Source: Salinicoccus kekensis (GTDB taxonomy: Bacteria > Bacillota > Bacilli > Staphylococcales > Salinicoccaceae). Taken from it: a DNA stretch of 64,000 nt. Each line of letters opens with the position of its first letter. Within the stretch, counting starts at the first letter, position 1. A program made the position numbers and the translations under genes. Location of the stretch: positions 154,680 to 218,679 of the forward strand of contig NZ_OBQF01000006.1 of the NCBI RefSeq assembly GCF_900220995.1, read 5' to 3'. The notes below the pieces were generated by a model, which did no database searches, was not told the origin of the DNA, and saw only the letters and a program-made list of their open reading frames with translations. Positions 62,190 through 64,000 of this stretch are shown piece by piece.

Positions 62190-63098
62190 CTACTTCTGTT
62201 TGCTGCCGAACAAAGCCGAAGCCATGGCCACCGCTTTTTCAGCAGTCATGTTCCCCTCATCGAGGAGCGGGTTCACTTCAACCAGATCCATGGAAGTGAT
62301 ACTTCCGCTGTCATGAAGTATATTCATCGCAAGAAGTGTTTCCCACAGACTTAATCCTTCCCCCACCGGTGTACCGGTGCCCGGAGTTTCTTCAGGATCC
62401 AGCGCATCCACATCCAGGGAAAGATGAATGCCATCCGTCTTCGCCTCAAGGTATTCCAGCGCCTCCGACATGACGGTGGAAATCCCCTTTTCCCTGATGT
62501 CCCTCATGGTGTACGTTAGGATATTCTGGTCTTTGATATACCTTGTTTCGCCTTCGTCCAAATCCCTCATGCCGATCAATACGACGTTTTCAGGCTTGAT
62601 TTTTGCCCCCGTCTTATGGATATTGACCAGATTTTCATCCCCTACGCCGCAGGCAATCGCAAGCGGCATTCCATGAATGTTCCCTGAAGGGGAGCTCGCA
62701 CTGTCATTCAGATCCCCGTGCGCATCATACCAGATGACGCCGAGATTATCATAGTGAGGACTGATACCTGCCAGGCTGCCGATTGAAAGTGAATGATCCC
62801 CGCCGATGACAAGCGGAAACGCACCCGATTTGACTGACTCATCCGCAGCAGCAGCAAGCTTTTCACTGAAATCGACGACCTGCTCATAATTTTTGAGATT
62901 GTTCTCGGAGCGACGGGAATGCGTTGAAGCTTCCACCTTGAAATCGCTGTAGATATTACCTTTATCGTTAACTTTTATATTCATTTTTTCAATTTCTTCA
63001 ATTAAGTTGGCATAACGTAATGCATCCGGACCCAGGTCCACACCAAGCTTCGGCTGGCCGAAAGCCGTTGCCGCCCCTATGATATCCACTCTTTTCAT
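62190..63098 (-). CDS. rocF: Arginase
   Basis: Mn-dependent hydrolase of 302 residues that cleaves arginine into ornithine and urea. Metal ligand motifs are GGDHSLSIGS, WYDAHGDLN and SLDVDALDP (both Asp present), and GEGLSLWE is near the substrate loop. AAGGGGAG precedes the ATG. No rocD or rocA lies in this window. Alone it might feed arginine degradation; agmatinase is less likely given the SLDVDALDPEETPGTGTPV pattern typical of arginases. Confidence 0.92.
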   Translation of the reverse strand: MKRVDIIGAATAFGQPKLGVDLGPDALRYANLIEEIEKMNIKVNDKGNIYSDFKVEASTHSRRSENNLKNYEQVVDFSEKLAAAADESVKSGAFPLVIGGDHSLSIGSLAGISPHYDNLGVIWYDAHGDLNDSASSPSGNIHGMPLAIACGVGDENLVNIHKTGAKIKPENVVLIGMRDLDEGETRYIKDQNILTYTMRDIREKGISTVMSEALEYLEAKTDGIHLSLDVDALDPEETPGTGTPVGEGLSLWETLLAMNILHDSGSITSMDLVEVNPLLDEGNMTAEKAVAMASALFGSKQK

Positions 63099-63218
63099 AA
63101 TGAACTCCCCTTTTGTGTACTATACACCCATAATATATAAAATGAGGAGTTTATGCAACGACTTATAATTATGTATGAATGCATAAAAAAAGACACTTAA
63201 ATGAATAAGTGTCCAGGA

Positions 63219-63291
63219 TGAGCCATAGAGGATTCGAACCTCTGACCCTCTGATTAAAAGTCAGATGCTCTACCGACTGAGCTAATGGCTC
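63219..63291 (-). tRNA. tRNA-Lys (anticodon TTT)
   Basis: 73-nt cloverleaf on the minus strand, acceptor GAGCCAT/ATGGCTC, anticodon loop CTTTTAA. CCA is not encoded. Confidence 0.95.
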
Positions 63292-63297
63292 TAAAAA

Positions 63298-63372
63298 TGG
63301 CTGGGCCGGAAGGATTCGAACCTTCGCATGACGAGACCAAAACCCGTTGCCTTACCGCTTGGCTACGGCCCA
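63298..63372 (-). tRNA. tRNA-Gln (anticodon TTG)
   Basis: Acceptor TGGGCCG/CGGCCCA, anticodon loop TTTTGGT with TTG in the middle, ending in an encoded CCA. Confidence 0.92.
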
Positions 63373-63389
63373 ATATTAAAATGATGCTA

Positions 63390-63470
63390 TGGTGGGGGGC
63401 AGATTCGAACTGCCGAACCCGAAGGAGCGGATTTACAGTCCGCCGCGTTTAGCCACTTCGCTACCCCACC
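63390..63470 (-). tRNA. tRNA-Tyr (anticodon GTA)
   Basis: 81-nt class II tRNA with long variable arm, acceptor GGTGGGG/CCCCACC, anticodon in CTGTAAA. CCA is not encoded. Confidence 0.95.
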
Positions 63471-63471
63471 G

Positions 63472-63547
63472 TGGTGGAGAATGACGGGTTCGAACCGCCG
63501 ACCCTCTGCTTGTAAGGCAGATGCTCTCCCAGCTGAGCTAATTCTCC
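63472..63547 (-). tRNA. tRNA-Val (anticodon TAC)
   Basis: Acceptor GGAGAAT/ATTCTCC, anticodon loop CTTACAA, encoded CCA. Confidence 0.95.
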
Positions 63548-63552
63548 AATGA

Positions 63553-63624
63553 TGACCCGTACGGGACTCGAACCCGTGTTACCGCCGTGAAAGGGCGGTG
63601 TCTTAACCGCTTGACCAACGGGCC
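63553..63624 (-). tRNA. tRNA-Glu (anticodon TTC)
   Basis: 72-nt cloverleaf, acceptor GGCCCGT/ACGGGTC, anticodon in CTTTCAC. CCA is not encoded. Confidence 0.95.
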
Positions 63625-63649
63625 GTAAAAATATGTATAGACATAAAAA

Positions 63650-63724
63650 TGGCTCCACAGGTAGGATTCGAACCTACGACCGATCGGTTAACAGCCGATA
63701 GCTCTACCACTGAGCTACTGTGGA
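63650..63724 (-). tRNA. tRNA-Asn (anticodon GTT)
   Basis: Acceptor TCCACAG/CTGTGGA, anticodon in CTGTTAA, encoded CCA. First tRNA after 5S in transcription order. Confidence 0.95.
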
Positions 63725-63742
63725 ATCATAAAAAAAAGAAAT

Positions 63743-63858
63743 TGCCTAGCAGCGTCCTACTCTGGCAGGACGTATGTCCAACTACCATCGGCGCTGGAGA
63801 GCTTAACGGCTGTGTTCGGCATGGGAACAGGTGTGGCCTCTCCGCCATCGCCACCAGA
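63743..63858 (-). rRNA. 5S ribosomal RNA
   Basis: Minus strand. 5' TCTGGTGGCGATGGCGGAG, central CCCATGCCGAACAC, 3' end CTGCTAGGCA. Complete. Confidence 0.95.
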
Positions 63859-63930
63859 CAATATGAATGCATGTACATTCAAAACCATATAGAAGCCAAG
63901 CAATGTAGAAAACCTACACGGTACAAATCT

Positions 63931-64000
63931 TTGAATAAGTCATCGATCGATTAGTATTCGTCCGCTGAGTGTGTTGCCACACTTACACGCCGAACCTATC
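63931..64000 (-). rRNA. 23S ribosomal RNA, 3' end (partial)
   Basis: Minus strand. Contains the conserved GACGAATACTAATCGATCGA near the 3' end of 23S rRNA, with GGTTCGGCGTGTAAG before it. The body continues beyond the right edge; the exact 3' end is approximate. Confidence 0.9.

Noticed and set aside
63219..63725. Integration site within the tRNA cluster
   Set aside because: No duplicated tRNA end or integrase gene is seen near it.

Overview
The window looks like chromosome from a low-to-mid GC Gram-positive coccus in the Staphylococcaceae, most likely a halotolerant genus such as Salinicoccus or a near relative (inference). Reasons: staphylococcal-type gene sets (PhoPR, a CcpE-like LysR regulator, split gcvPA/gcvPB, cdaA-cdaR-glmM, a LysM/CHAP amidase of the Sle1 type), a roughly balanced GC content by eye that is higher than in Staphylococcus, very acidic secreted lipoproteins, and class-typical RNA switches (preQ1-I, glmS ribozyme). 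No insertion sequence, prophage or CRISPR array was seen, so this is mostly core genome.

Layout. 1-6.5 kb: 5' part of narG (nitrate reductase alpha), phoP-phoR, and an iron-centre repair (RIC/ScdA-type) protein without its Cys-Cys motif. 6.6-9.5 kb: an 11-residue-repeat stress-like protein behind a sigma-B-type promoter, a LOG-family hydrolase, a GNAT and small proteins. 9.6-22.3 kb: a peptide-uptake island with four paralogous family-5 binding lipoproteins on the minus strand, interrupted by a zinc alcohol dehydrogenase, facing a plus-strand permease/ATPase operon (C-B-D-F order). Two of the binding-protein promoters carry CodY-like boxes. 22.3-38 kb: DUF456, CcpE-like regulator, stress SDR, LrgAB, a GntR-ABC transporter operon with a clear operator, a second SDR with a degenerate active site, YebC, a BI-1-like membrane protein, a LysM/CHAP autolysin with a WalR box, an MFS and a dicarboxylate-type transporter.

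38-43 kb: queuosine precursor genes (queF behind a preQ1-I riboswitch, then queE, queD and queC), a small protein, trhO, and a 52-bp-period array of five interrupted palindromes before tatC. 43-57 kb: oxidoreductase, RDD protein, lipoprotein, two DUF1801 genes, gcvPB/gcvPA, a deoxynucleoside kinase, glmS with its ribozyme, and two copies of a [63-codon small gene + amidase] cassette. 57-64 kb: a sigma-B-type small gene, a second array (four interrupted palindromes, 51-bp period), glmM-cdaR-cdaA, two HTH regulators, arginase, then six tRNAs, 5S and the 3' end of 23S rRNA on the minus strand.

Gene logic: glmS and glmM make glucosamine phosphates for the wall, cdaA/cdaR make and control c-di-AMP (osmotic and wall homeostasis), and the Sle1-like amidase with a WalR box belongs to the same wall programme. 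The most unusual structures are the two dyad arrays, each lying between convergent genes and inside a pair of terminators, and the duplicated small-protein/amidase cassette.
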